DNA from: an uncultured Chitinophagaceae bacterium
GTDB lineage: Bacteria; Bacteroidota; Bacteroidia; Chitinophagales; Chitinophagaceae
Length of the DNA: 64,000 bases
NCBI GenBank assembly: GCA_937958995.1
Contig: CALGAP010000005.1
Coordinates: 248,001-312,000, forward strand
Reading direction: 5' to 3'
The notes beneath the pieces are model-generated. The model searched no databases. It was not told where the DNA came from and saw only the letters and a list, made by a program, of their open reading frames with translations. This document shows, one piece after another, positions 1-9,100 of this stretch (positions are counted from its first letter, which is position 1; each line of letters begins with the position of its first letter). The position numbers were made by a program, and so were the translations under genes.

Positions 1-1043
1 AAATCGGGAAATACCTTTTGTTTACCGAAGGCCGCGACAACGATAAAGACGGTAAGTTTAATGAAGACGGAGAAGGCGGTGTGATCTTCAATAAAAATTT
101 TACCTACAAACACCCCTCCTTCACTCCCGGCGCCGGCGAATTTCCTGTATCGGAAAATGAAAACCGCGCGCTGTTGGATGTTCTTTACGAGTTGTTTAAC
201 GTATATGCAGTAGTGAGTTTTGGCAGCAACAACAACCTCTCCTCACCGGTCACCTTTAACCCGCAGGCTGCCAACCAGCGCATTGTCTCCGGTTGGCTGG
301 AACCCGATGTAAACATCAACAAAATGGTTTCAGAGCTGTACAACAAAACCACGGGACTGAAAGACGCACCGCGGTCAAATACTACAGGCGGCAGTGTGTG
401 GGAATGGGTCTACTACCATTATGGCCGTTATAGTTTCAGCACACCCGGATGGTGGGTGCCCAAAGCAAAGCCCGATTCGGCCAAAAATCAAAAACCATTT
501 TCAGTAGATGACCCTGCCGCCAATTACCTGCGCTGGGCAGAACAGCAGGGCATCACCAATACATTCACACCCTGGAAAACCGTGCAACACCCCGATTTTC
601 CCAATCAAAAAGTGGAAGTAGGCGGCGTGCATCCTTTTGTGCTTACCAACCCTCCTTATACATTGATTCCTGATCTTGTTAAGAAACACAGTGAATTTTT
701 GGTGAAACTGGCGTCTTATCAGCCTTCGCTTGATATTGTGAATGTGAGAACAGAAAAACTGGGAAATGGTCTTACACGTATTACGCTCGACGTGATCAAT
801 AAAGGCAATATCGGCTCGCATACTAAGCTGGGTGAAAGAAGTTATTGGGTAAAACGCGTGGCCGTAAGAGTAAACAACATCGGCAGCCAAACCATAATCA
901 GCGGTAAGAAAAACCAGGTGCTCAACTCACTCGAACCGCGTGGCGCCGCGCAGCTTTCATGGCTGATCAAGGGAAGCGGAAAACTAACGATTGAAGCGGG
1001 CAGTCCCACTACCGGCAACAAGACGATCGACATCAATTTGTAA
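1..1043 (+). CDS. M14 (zinc carboxypeptidase)-like protein, C-terminal part, probably catalytically degenerate
   Basis: The frame is open from the first bases of the window, so the start and the N-terminal zinc-ligand region lie upstream; the TTG at 18 is internal. The visible ~345 residues match the C-terminal half of the next gene: a calcium-loop-like DNDKDGKFNEDG segment, a PVSENEN segment, and a ~100-residue C-terminal beta domain. At the positions where the next protein carries its third zinc ligand (SYHNAGG) and its catalytic Glu (YSNELW), this one reads SFGSNNN and FSTPGWW, so neither residue is present. Family membership comes from the paralogue; inactivity is inferred, because the HxxE motif cannot be seen. 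The stop overlaps a possible start of the next gene (TAATG), which suggests co-translation of the pair. Confidence 0.8.
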   Translation, partial: IGKYLLFTEGRDNDKDGKFNEDGEGGVIFNKNFTYKHPSFTPGAGEFPVSENENRALLDVLYELFNVYAVVSFGSNNNLSSPVTFNPQAANQRIVSGWLEPDVNINKMVSELYNKTTGLKDAPRSNTTGGSVWEWVYYHYGRYSFSTPGWWVPKAKPDSAKNQKPFSVDDPAANYLRWAEQQGITNTFTPWKTVQHPDFPNQKVEVGGVHPFVLTNPPYTLIPDLVKKHSEFLVKLASYQPSLDIVNVRTEKLGNGLTRITLDVINKGNIGSHTKLGERSYWVKRVAVRVNNIGSQTIISGKKNQVLNSLEPRGAAQLSWLIKGSGKLTIEAGSPTTGNKTIDINL

Positions 1044-1060
1044 TGACAAATTTTCAAACA

Positions 1061-2800
1061 ATGAATCGCTATATAAAAAATTGCATTTACATTTTCTCCC
1101 TGCTTTTCGCCGCAGGCGCTCATGCGCAAACAGCAGAGCAGATATTCAAGGCAGCGGGCAGTCCCTCGCATCCCAAGGTGAATGTCAGCTGGAACAGGTA
1201 TTACGATTATGCGGGCCTCACTGAAATATGCAAGAAGATTGCGGCCGCACATCCCAATCTCTGTAAGATGGAAAGTATCGGTAAGTCATACCAGGGCCGC
1301 GACATGTGGGTGCTCACCATTACTGATTTCAAAAAAGGCTCGCCCGATAAAAAGCCGGGCATGTATATAGACGGCAACATTCATAGTAATGAGGTGCAGG
1401 GCGCCGAGTTTGCCTTATATACCGCCTGGTATCTTACCGAATCGTTTGCCGACTCGAGGTTTGTACAGGAGTTGCTCGAGGAAAAAGTTTTTTACATCAT
1501 CCCTACTATTAATCCCGATGCCCGCGACAACTATTTTCACGCACCCAATACCGCCAGTTCGCCGCGCTCGGGCCTGATTCCGATAGACAATGATCGTGAT
1601 GGACTGGTAGATGAAGACGGATATGATGATCTCGATGGTGATGGTCATATCGTGTATATGCGCCGCAAAAATCCCAATGGCAGGTATAAGGTTGACCCCG
1701 TCGATCCGCGTAAGATGATTATTGTGGGACCAGAAGAAAAAGGCGATTATGAAATATTGGGTCTTGAAGGAATAGACAACGATGGCGACGGCCTGGTGAA
1801 TGAAGATGGTTATACCTTCGAATACGATCCCAACCGCGACTGGGGATGGAGCTGGCAGCCCAATTATATCCAGAGCGGTGCGTATAAATATCCCTTCTCA
1901 CTTCCTGAAAACCGCAACGTCATGAACTTTGTGATGAAGCATCCTAACATTGCTGCGGCACAGAGTTATCATAATGCGGGCGGACAGATTTTGCGCGGGC
2001 CCGGTGCGCAGGAAGACGTGGGCACTTACAATGCGCAGGACCTGGAAGTATACGATGCAATTGGTAAAAAAGGTGAGCAGCTGATACCCGGCTACAAATA
2101 CCTGGTGGTGTATAAAGATCTTTATTCTGTGTACGGCGGCGAGCTGGACTGGTTCTATGGCGGCCGCGGCATTTTCACCTACTCAAATGAATTGTGGACG
2201 CCGTTTCAGATGTTCCAGAAAGAAGCCACCCGCAGCCCGCGCGATGATGCTTCGTTTGAGTTTGACCGTTTTCTGTTGTTTAATGATGCCTGGATTGACT
2301 GGCATGAATATGATCATCCGCAATACGGAAAAATTGAGATAGGTGGTTTCAAGAAAAACTTCGGCCGCGCACACCCGGGTTTCCTGCTCGAAAGCGATGC
2401 ACACCGCAACATGTCGTTCACCATTTATCATGCGTACCACACTCCCAAACTGGTGATTGATACCATTATCGAAAAAGACCTGGGTGGCGGCTTAAAAGAG
2501 GTGACCGCCGTGGTGGCCAACCAGCGATTGATGCCTACACACAGCAGCCAGGATTTGAAGTTTAAGATTGAGCGCCCCGACTATATCACGCTCAGCGGAG
2601 CAAAGGTGGTTGCCGGCATGGTGGTGGAAAATGATGATATGGGCATTACCCGCGAACAAAAGAACAATCCTGAAACTGTGGAAGTAGCTAACATCCCGGG
2701 ACTTAGCGCCGTAAAAGTGCGCTGGATTGTGCAGGGCGGTGGAAAATATACTGTAACCGTCGACAGCCGCAAAGGCGGAACGGTAAGCCGAACCAAATAA
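1061..2800 (+). CDS. M14 family zinc carboxypeptidase, secreted
   Basis: Zinc-dependent exopeptidase predicted to act outside the cytoplasm. From the ATG at 1061 the protein opens with a signal peptide ending near AHAQ; an ATG at 1043 (TAATG with the previous stop) would add six residues and fits a signal peptide less well. Active-site residues are visible: zinc ligands H108 and E111 in GNIHSNEV, third ligand H304 in QSYHNAGG, catalytic E377 in TYSNELW. Two Asp-rich calcium-loop-like insertions (DNDRDGLVDEDG and DNDGDGLVNEDG) lie between the ligands, and a C-terminal beta domain of about 130 residues follows the catalytic domain. It is the intact partner of the degenerate paralogue immediately upstream, and the two probably form an operon. 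The exact substrate cannot be read from sequence. Confidence 0.9.
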   Translation: MNRYIKNCIYIFSLLFAAGAHAQTAEQIFKAAGSPSHPKVNVSWNRYYDYAGLTEICKKIAAAHPNLCKMESIGKSYQGRDMWVLTITDFKKGSPDKKPGMYIDGNIHSNEVQGAEFALYTAWYLTESFADSRFVQELLEEKVFYIIPTINPDARDNYFHAPNTASSPRSGLIPIDNDRDGLVDEDGYDDLDGDGHIVYMRRKNPNGRYKVDPVDPRKMIIVGPEEKGDYEILGLEGIDNDGDGLVNEDGYTFEYDPNRDWGWSWQPNYIQSGAYKYPFSLPENRNVMNFVMKHPNIAAAQSYHNAGGQILRGPGAQEDVGTYNAQDLEVYDAIGKKGEQLIPGYKYLVVYKDLYSVYGGELDWFYGGRGIFTYSNELWTPFQMFQKEATRSPRDDASFEFDRFLLFNDAWIDWHEYDHPQYGKIEIGGFKKNFGRAHPGFLLESDAHRNMSFTIYHAYHTPKLVIDTIIEKDLGGGLKEVTAVVANQRLMPTHSSQDLKFKIERPDYITLSGAKVVAGMVVENDDMGITREQKNNPETVEVANIPGLSAVKVRWIVQGGGKYTVTVDSRKGGTVSRTK

Positions 2801-2842
2801 CCTGCTTCTTTCAATTCAAACAATAAATACCGATTTTCATAG

Positions 2843-2868
2843 CGCCCGTGCTTGTCGCGGGCGTTTTT
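2843..2868 (+). terminator. Rho-independent terminator of the M14 operon
   Basis: Six-base-pair GC stem (CGCCCG at 2843-2848 with CGGGCG at 2858-2863), 9-nt loop, then TTTTT. It lies 42 nt after the stop of the M14 gene on the same strand. Confidence 0.75.
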
Positions 2869-2914
2869 CATTGCCATTTTTGCCCAACATTTATTCAAAA
2901 AAAGTATAGCAATG

Positions 2915-2941
2915 AAAAAGGTGATAGTTCCCGCTATCACC
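2915..2941 (-). terminator. Rho-independent terminator of the GH43 gene
   Basis: Perfect 8-bp inverted repeat (GGTGATAG at 2920-2927, CTATCACC at 2934-2941) with a 6-nt loop. On the minus strand it is followed by TTTTT. It lies about 58 nt past the stop of the minus-strand GH43 gene, back to back with the plus-strand M14 terminator. Confidence 0.75.
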
Positions 2942-2998
2942 CTGGTAGCCATAAAAGGCGAGGCCAGGGTTGAATCCATAGCCTCGCGCTAATAAGTC

Positions 2999-4084
2999 TT
3001 ATTTGTGAGGATTGATGGTCTGAATTGTACCGTCAGGGTTATACTTCAACTCGGTCACTTTTACGCTGCGCAAATGTGTTTTGCCACCTGACAAAATGCT
3101 GTCGTGATAAAACAGGTACCATTTACCATTGATCTCAACAATGCTGTGGTGGTTTGTCCAGCCCACAACGGGTTGCAATATCACGCCCTGGTAGGTGAAG
3201 GGGCCGTAAGGATTATCGCCAATGGCATAGCAAATGAAATGAGTGTCGCCGGTGGAATAGGATAAATAGTATTTACCATTGTATTTATGCATCCAGGCAG
3301 CTTCAAAAAAGCGACGCTCATGGTCTTTGGCGGCAATGGGCTTGCCGTCTTTATCCACGATCTGGACTTCTCTTACCGGCTCTGCAAACTGCAGCATATT
3401 GCCAGCCAGTTTGGCTACGCGCGGGCCAATGGCCGGTGTATCGCCGCTGCGCTCTTCGGCGGCGGTTGAATCGTATTGGCCAGTTTGCCAGCGTTGCAAC
3501 TGACCGCCCCAAATTCCTCCGAAATACATATAGTGCGAGCCATCATCGTCTTTAAACACGGCGGGGTCGATGCTATAGCTTCCCTTAATGGGCTCGGGTT
3601 CCGCTTTAAACGGACCGGTGGGTGATTCACTCACGGCTACGCCAATGCGGAAAATGTCCTGCTTATCTTTTACGGGGAAATACAGGTAATATTTTCCATT
3701 AGCATAAGCTGCATCGGGCGCCCACATTTGCCTGCCGGCCCAGGGCACGTCTTTAATGTCGAGGGCTACGCCATTATCTTTCACTTCGCCACCAATGCTG
3801 TCCATCGACAACACATGGTAATCGCGCATATCAAAATGGTCGCCCTTGTCATTTTCCGGAACACCCGCTTCTATATCGTGTGAAGGATAGATATAGATTT
3901 TACCATTGAAAACATGTGCCGATGGGTCGGCTGTATAAATATGTGTTACCAATGGTTCGGCTATAGGCGTCGGTAATTTGTTGGTTGAACTGTCAGCAGC
4001 AGTAGAATCATCTTTGGCAGTTTCGCTATCCTGGCAAGCAGCGGCCAGCAATACGAACATCATTGCAGTGATGTAGCGGTTCAT
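2999..4084 (-). CDS. Glycoside hydrolase family 43 lipoprotein
   Basis: Predicted beta-xylosidase or arabinanase-type enzyme (GH43, five-bladed propeller, inverting mechanism) anchored in the envelope. Residues 1-17 form a lipoprotein signal with lipobox LAAAC (Cys17). The three GH43 acidic residues can be placed: catalytic base D53 in TADPSAHVF, modulator D173 in SIDPAVF, and catalytic acid E261 in FFEAAWMHKY. At 361 residues it is a single catalytic domain without an obvious accessory carbohydrate-binding module. No SusC/SusD pair is adjacent, so it is not part of a classical polysaccharide utilisation locus in this window. Substrate (xylan, arabinan or galactan) is undetermined. Confidence 0.88.
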   Translation of the reverse strand: MNRYITAMMFVLLAAACQDSETAKDDSTAADSSTNKLPTPIAEPLVTHIYTADPSAHVFNGKIYIYPSHDIEAGVPENDKGDHFDMRDYHVLSMDSIGGEVKDNGVALDIKDVPWAGRQMWAPDAAYANGKYYLYFPVKDKQDIFRIGVAVSESPTGPFKAEPEPIKGSYSIDPAVFKDDDGSHYMYFGGIWGGQLQRWQTGQYDSTAAEERSGDTPAIGPRVAKLAGNMLQFAEPVREVQIVDKDGKPIAAKDHERRFFEAAWMHKYNGKYYLSYSTGDTHFICYAIGDNPYGPFTYQGVILQPVVGWTNHHSIVEINGKWYLFYHDSILSGGKTHLRSVKVTELKYNPDGTIQTINPHK

Positions 4085-4146
4085 CGTTGTTTGATTTTTT
4101 GTAGGGGTAAATATAATGAAACAGCTATACCACCGGGGAAAAATTT

Positions 4147-4167
4147 ATGCAACAAGTCTTGTTGCAT
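4147..4167. repeat. 10-bp near-perfect palindrome, possible terminator
   Basis: ATGCAACAAG and CTTGTTGCAT flank a single T. On the minus strand the repeat is followed by AAATTTTTCC, 19 nt past the stop of the Rieske gene. A terminator with a realistic 5-nt loop is the simplest reading; an operator between the Rieske and GH43 genes is the alternative. Confidence 0.45.
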
Positions 4168-4185
4168 AAAGACGGGAGCTATATG

Positions 4186-4971
4186 TCAGAGAACGAGTAT
4201 CACCTTACTGCGCTCCTCCAATACTGTGTAGGTATTGATCTTTTCTTTGGCAGGACCGGCTTTCACGATACCGGTGTTCACATTGAACTGCGAGCCGTGC
4301 CAGGGACATTGCACTGTGCCGCACATCATGGCGCCACCAGCCAGTGAGCCGCCGCGATGCGGGCAGCGGTCGTCGAATGCCACATGACCACTATCTGTTT
4401 TCGCTATCACGATTCGTTTGCCCCGGATATGCACGAGTTTCATCTGGTTTTCTTTTAGCTCGTCAATGTCTGCCACCTCTACTTCACCTGCTTCACTATC
4501 GATATACAATTCTTTCCATTTGCCTGCATGGGCATAGCGGGGATCAACGCCTATCTGGTTGCGATATACCAGCGTGCCGCCCATCCAGCCTGCGATGGAC
4601 ATCAGGGATATGGCAACTATTTCCAGCAACATTACCAACACGGGCAGTTCGCCGGGATTGCGTTTCAATAAAACGGCGATGATAAAGAGTACTAATACTG
4701 TGCTGTTAAGCAGGCCATGTTGCGCAGCTCTTTTCTTACCACTACTCCCGGGAGGTACGGTATAGATAAAATCGATCAACCCGGGTATGGCTGCCAGTAC
4801 CGCGCCCACAATGCCCGCGATTTGCATATAGTAAGCCGTTACCCAAAACACCACGTCATCAAAAATGAGCGAGAGTATATCGAACACGATGGTGCCGGTA
4901 AAAAATGCTATAGGAAACGCAATCAGGATGGGATGCAGCGGGTGGCTTTTGATACTGGCTCTGCTTTTCAT
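4186..4971 (-). CDS. DUF2231 membrane domain fused to Rieske [2Fe-2S] domain
   Basis: The N-terminal ~150 residues hold the HPLHPILIAFPIAFF signature of DUF2231 and about four membrane helices. The C-terminal ~100 residues are a Rieske ferredoxin-like domain with cluster ligands C203-x-H205 (CPHRGG) and C222-x2-H225 (CPWHG). The second half therefore carries a [2Fe-2S] cluster, on a membrane-tethered scaffold. The fusion is a recognised architecture with no well-defined function; a membrane-linked electron-transfer step is likely. The gene stands alone between GH43 and a small hypothetical gene. The family call is firm, while the partner and the redox role are unknown. Confidence 0.85.
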   Translation of the reverse strand: MKSRASIKSHPLHPILIAFPIAFFTGTIVFDILSLIFDDVVFWVTAYYMQIAGIVGAVLAAIPGLIDFIYTVPPGSSGKKRAAQHGLLNSTVLVLFIIAVLLKRNPGELPVLVMLLEIVAISLMSIAGWMGGTLVYRNQIGVDPRYAHAGKWKELYIDSEAGEVEVADIDELKENQMKLVHIRGKRIVIAKTDSGHVAFDDRCPHRGGSLAGGAMMCGTVQCPWHGSQFNVNTGIVKAGPAKEKINTYTVLEERSKVILVL

Positions 4972-5091
4972 GATGGGATGTTTGGGAGCTTTGCAGCAAA
5001 AGCGATACCAGGCCCGATCATGAATAGAAGATCGCGGATTCAGCGCGGATTACAGGATTGCGCGGATGGGTGATCATTACCATCCGAGATA

Positions 5092-5346
5092 TTAGTTGTA
5101 CACGGGACGGAAGTAGAATCCCTCTTCACTCAGCACATGCGAGGCGGGCACGTAGTGCAGCAAAGACTGGCGTACCATATCTTCGGCCGCCTTCTGGTAG
5201 CGCGAACCCACTTCGGGCGTCTTCATGGCAAATTTCCAGCTCTGAATTTTGAGAAGGGCGATCTTACTGGCGTGTGCAACATGATACTCCAGTATCATGA
5301 ATTTTTCTGCGAGGTAATCGGTATTGTTTTGAATATATGGGTTCAT
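5092..5346 (-). CDS. Small conserved-looking hypothetical protein
   Basis: About 84 residues from the start MNPYIQNN; an upstream in-frame ATG at 5367 would add seven residues. The composition is soluble and helical (DYLAEKFMILEYHVAHASK), with no signal peptide and no motif I recognise. Support for it being real comes from the balanced amino-acid composition and from its position in an otherwise empty gap on the strand of its neighbours. Function unknown. Confidence 0.55.
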   Translation of the reverse strand: MNPYIQNNTDYLAEKFMILEYHVAHASKIALLKIQSWKFAMKTPEVGSRYQKAAEDMVRQSLLHYVPASHVLSEEGFYFRPVYN

Positions 5347-5471
5347 AGGGTTGGATTGAACACCCATATAAACGATTCCGAAAAAAGAAAATTGCGCAAT
5401 TGTTGACCATTCCCGCTATGACTGAGAGGTTAGTTTACGCCTAAATACATGTTTTTCAGTAGTATAGAAAT

Positions 5472-6602
5472 TTACCGAGGCCTTTTCAGCCGCTCCAGCA
5501 GTTTATCCACAGGCAGGGCTTCCACACGGTGTCCTTCCCTGCCCTCCAAGGGTTTGGCCATAAAAAGCGAGTTCAAAATGGCCTCCTCAGTTGCTTCTAT
5601 GACTGCCAGGAACAAAGGGGTGACCGCATCATTGCTCAGCACTTTTGTTTGAAGCAATGGCGGACTGTTATGCGGTATGCGCAAGGCGGTGTCGGTGGAA
5701 AAAGCTATCACGTAATCGCCGCTGCCATTGCTGGCAATGCCGCCGGTGCGCGCCAGTCCTAACATGGCCCGTTTGGCAATCCTTTCCAGGTTGCGCGCAT
5801 CAACGGGTGCGTCGGTGGCTACCACTATCATGCAGCTTCCATCAGCATTATCATTGAGCTGATCGCTGAGGTAATATTTTTTCAATTCTTTTCCTGCCTG
5901 CACACCATCTATCTGCAGTACGCCACCAAAATTGGTTTGCACCAGCACGCCTACGGTGTAGCCGCCTACACTTTCGGGCAGCTTGCGACTGGCAGAACCA
6001 ATGCCGCCTTTATATCCAAAACAGATCGTTCCGGTGCCCGCACCTACATTGCCTTCTTCTACCCTGCTGGTATCGGCTTTGCGGATTGCTTCCAGCACAT
6101 GTTCGCGAGTGACGTGCTTGCCACGAATATCATTCAGCCAGCCATCATTCGTTTCGCCTACCACTGCATTTACCGATTGTACATCGCTATTGCCTGGTAA
6201 CTGCAGAATGTAACTGGTCACGGCATCCATGGCCACAGGCACGCTGAGTGTATTGGTGAGAATGATGGGTGTTTCAATATTACCCAGTTCCTGCACCTGC
6301 GTGCTGCCGGCCAGTTTACCGAAACCGTTTCCGTTGAAAATCGCCGCAGGCACTTTTTCACGAAATATATTTGCTCCATGTGGTAATATCGCCGTGACGC
6401 CCGTGCGTATGTTGTTCCCACTGATGAGCGTTACATGACCAACGCGTACGCCTTTCACATCGGTGATATCATTCTTTGGTCCGGGCGACATTACGCCGAT
6501 CATTACGCCATGTTCGCGCAATCGTTTGTTTTGCGCCAGCGTGTTCTGCTCAACAATGCTAAACGTGAGTAAAAAAAGAATAAATTTTCTGAGTATAAAC
6601 AT
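5472..6602 (-). CDS. P1 family peptidase (DmpA/S58-type aminopeptidase), secreted
   Basis: Member of the DmpA/L-aminopeptidase D-esterase family, N-terminal nucleophile enzymes that cleave themselves into two chains. The start at 6602 gives a signal peptide ending near LAQ; an upstream in-frame ATG at 6638 lies in the presumed leader region. Family marks are DITDVKGVRVGHVTL near the mature N-terminus, VVGETNDGWLND in the middle, and the self-cleavage/nucleophile region GGIGSASR, where the Ser after Gly is the predicted nucleophile. The gene is transcribed divergently from the GMC dehydrogenase, with 63 bp between starts. A role in processing D-amino-acid or beta-peptide substrates is possible but not shown. 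Confidence 0.85.
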   Translation of the reverse strand: MFILRKFILFLLTFSIVEQNTLAQNKRLREHGVMIGVMSPGPKNDITDVKGVRVGHVTLISGNNIRTGVTAILPHGANIFREKVPAAIFNGNGFGKLAGSTQVQELGNIETPIILTNTLSVPVAMDAVTSYILQLPGNSDVQSVNAVVGETNDGWLNDIRGKHVTREHVLEAIRKADTSRVEEGNVGAGTGTICFGYKGGIGSASRKLPESVGGYTVGVLVQTNFGGVLQIDGVQAGKELKKYYLSDQLNDNADGSCMIVVATDAPVDARNLERIAKRAMLGLARTGGIASNGSGDYVIAFSTDTALRIPHNSPPLLQTKVLSNDAVTPLFLAVIEATEEAILNSLFMAKPLEGREGHRVEALPVDKLLERLKRPR

Positions 6603-6665
6603 ATGCAATTCATATTTCCATATTTTTACGACTGCCAATACAAACTTTAAAAACCAATCCTCACT

Positions 6666-8408
6666 ATGGGATCACTCCAGGTTAAGAAAAATGCCAAACA
6701 ATATGATGCGGTTATCGTAGGCTCTGGCGCTGGCGGCGGCATGGCAGCTTATGTGCTCGCTAATGCCGGCCTGAGCGTTTGCATCATCGAAGCCGGCCCT
6801 ACTTATGATCCGCGTACAAACGTAACTCAATTTAAAAATCCCTGGGAATCGCCACGTCGTGGTGCAAGCACCAAGTTCCGTCCTTTTGGCGACTTCGATG
6901 CCTGCTACTGTGGATGGGATATCGATGGCGAACCCTACACACATATCAGCGGTACCAAATGGGATTGGTTTCGTGCGCGCATGCTCGGCGGCAGAACCAA
7001 TCACTGGGGAAGAATCTCTCTTCGTTTCGGTCCCAAAGATTTTAAAAGACGCAGCATCGATGGTCTCGGTGATGACTGGCCAATCGGTTATGAAGATATA
7101 AAACCTTATTACGATAAACTCGACAGGCTGGTGGGAGTTTTTGGAAGTAACGAAGGGCTGGAAAATGACCCCGACGGAATTTTCCTGCCGCCTCCCAGGC
7201 CACGACTGCACGAACTGTTTATCAAAAAAGGCGCCCAGAAGGTAGGCGTGCCCGTTATACCTTCACGGTTGTCAATTCTCACAAAACCGATCAATGAAGA
7301 GCGCGGCGAGTGTATCTACTGCGGTCAGTGTAACCGCGCGTGCAGCGTGGCTTATGCCGATTTCTCTTCGTCATCTGTATTAATAAGGCCGGCAGCCAAT
7401 ACCAAAAACCTTGATGTAATAGTGAATGCCATGGCACGCGAGGTGCTGACCAATAATGAAGGACTGGCCACAGGTGTTTCGTACGTAAACAAAGAAGATT
7501 TACAGGAATACCAGGTGATGGGACGCGTGGTGATACTGGCGGCCAGTGCCTGCGAATCGGCGAGGATATTGCTCAACTCCAAATCGGCTCGTTATCCCAA
7601 CGGTCTTGCCAACGGCAGCGGCGTAGTAGGCAAATACCTGCACGACTCAACCGGCGCGGATATGGGCGGCATTCTTCCTCAGCTCTTCGGCCGCAAGCGG
7701 TATAACGAAGATGGTGTGGGTGGCGCGCATATCTATTCTCCCTGGTGGGCCGCCGATAAAAAACTGGATTTCCCCCGCGGTTATCATATTGAATACTGGG
7801 GCGGCATGGGCATGCCTTCGTACGGATTTGGCGGCGGCATAGAAAGCCTGAACGGAAGATTTCCCGTAAACGGTGTGAAAAAAGAAGCGGGTGGCTATGG
7901 TAAATCATTGAAAGAAGATTATCGCTACTTCTATGGCGCGGGTGTTGGTATGGCTGGTCGTGGTGAAATGATTGCGGTAGAAACCAATTACTGCGAAATT
8001 GACCCCAACGCAGTGGACAAATACGGTATTCCTGTCTTGAGATTTCACGTAAAGCACAGCGACTATGAAATCAAGCAGGCGAAACACATGAAGGAAACCT
8101 TCAAGGAAATTCTTACTGCCATGGGCGCAATCATTACTTATGGAGATAAAGATGGTCCCCACAACAACTGGGGACTGGCCGCTCCGGGAAGGATCATTCA
8201 CGAAGCAGGCACCGTGCGTATGGGTAATGATCCCCGTCGTTCGGCATTGAACAAATGGTGCCAGTCGCATGAATGCAAAAACCTGTTCTGCGTAGATGGC
8301 GGTCCCTTTGTGTCGCAGGCCGACAAAAACATTACCTGGACTATCCTGGCGCTTTCGATGCGCACATCAGAATATATTGTTGATGAAATGAAAAAGCGCA
8401 ATCTCTAA
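6666..8408 (+). CDS. GMC family FAD-dependent dehydrogenase, large subunit
   Basis: FAD flavoprotein of the glucose-methanol-choline family. An FAD dinucleotide-binding motif VGSGAGGGMAAY lies near residue 20, and the C-terminal signature HEAGTVRMG with a terminal NITWTILALS segment closes the FAD domain. Between them is a Cys cluster C216-x2-C219-x2-C222-x3-C226 (CIYCGQCNRAC), suggestive of an iron-sulfur site. The next gene, 18 nt downstream, encodes the small subunit found with periplasmic sugar dehydrogenases, so a membrane-associated sugar or glycoside dehydrogenase (gluconate 2-dehydrogenase or glycoside-3-dehydrogenase type) is likely. No cytochrome c subunit is adjacent. Substrate is inferred only from the family. 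Confidence 0.87.
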   Translation: MGSLQVKKNAKQYDAVIVGSGAGGGMAAYVLANAGLSVCIIEAGPTYDPRTNVTQFKNPWESPRRGASTKFRPFGDFDACYCGWDIDGEPYTHISGTKWDWFRARMLGGRTNHWGRISLRFGPKDFKRRSIDGLGDDWPIGYEDIKPYYDKLDRLVGVFGSNEGLENDPDGIFLPPPRPRLHELFIKKGAQKVGVPVIPSRLSILTKPINEERGECIYCGQCNRACSVAYADFSSSSVLIRPAANTKNLDVIVNAMAREVLTNNEGLATGVSYVNKEDLQEYQVMGRVVILAASACESARILLNSKSARYPNGLANGSGVVGKYLHDSTGADMGGILPQLFGRKRYNEDGVGGAHIYSPWWAADKKLDFPRGYHIEYWGGMGMPSYGFGGGIESLNGRFPVNGVKKEAGGYGKSLKEDYRYFYGAGVGMAGRGEMIAVETNYCEIDPNAVDKYGIPVLRFHVKHSDYEIKQAKHMKETFKEILTAMGAIITYGDKDGPHNNWGLAAPGRIIHEAGTVRMGNDPRRSALNKWCQSHECKNLFCVDGGPFVSQADKNITWTILALSMRTSEYIVDEMKKRNL

Positions 8409-8426
8409 ACCATTAAACACTGCAAC

Positions 8427-9092
8427 ATGGATAGAAGACAATCACTCAAAACAATAGCTGTAGGCGCACTGGCAACCGGCGTTTTGCTGGAATCATGCAA
8501 AGATGCCGGCGATAAGCAGGCAGGTGTACAGTCAAAAGATGATAAAGGTAAAATCACGATCGACCGTCACCCCGATGAAGTGGCGCGTTACAACAAACTG
8601 ATCGCCGAAACATTTTTCACGCCCGACGAAATGGCGCTTATCACCATTCTCGGCGATATTATCATTCCGCGCGATGAAGTGAGCGGCAGTGCCAGCGACG
8701 CGGGTGTGCCCGATTTCATCGAATTTATCGTGAAAGACAAACCCGAACTGCAGGTACCCATGCGCGGCGGTTTGCGCTGGCTGGAAGTAACCACGCTGAA
8801 ACAAAAGGGAAAATCATTTAAGGACTGTACTGAAACAGAACGCCTTGAAATTATTGACCAGATTGCATATCCTGAAAAAGCGAAACCCGAGATGGCGCAG
8901 GGTGTTGCCTTCTTCAACCTGATGCGCAACCTCACCGCCAGCGGTTTCTATACCTCTCCGATCGGCGTGGCCGATATTGGTTACCAGGGCAATAAACCCA
9001 ATAAATGGAACGGCGTGCCCGATGACGTGCTGCAGCAATACGGTCTTGCCTACACCGAGCGCGAACTCAAAGAATGCGTAACATATACTTGA
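8427..9092 (+). CDS. Gluconate 2-dehydrogenase subunit 3 family protein, probable Tat-exported lipoprotein
   Basis: Small partner subunit of GMC-type dehydrogenases. The N-terminus DRRQSLKTIAVGALATG has a twin-arginine pair before a hydrophobic stretch, followed by LLESC, a lipobox-like Cys near residue 24; together they suggest Tat export of the folded complex and lipid anchoring. The core (FFTPDEMALITILGDIIIPRD) matches the subunit 3 family, in which this chain helps export and stabilise the flavoprotein. The 18-nt gap after the GMC gene implies one operon. At 221 residues it has the family's usual size. Confidence 0.85.
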   Translation: MDRRQSLKTIAVGALATGVLLESCKDAGDKQAGVQSKDDKGKITIDRHPDEVARYNKLIAETFFTPDEMALITILGDIIIPRDEVSGSASDAGVPDFIEFIVKDKPELQVPMRGGLRWLEVTTLKQKGKSFKDCTETERLEIIDQIAYPEKAKPEMAQGVAFFNLMRNLTASGFYTSPIGVADIGYQGNKPNKWNGVPDDVLQQYGLAYTERELKECVTYT

Positions 9093-9100
9093 TGCAAGTG

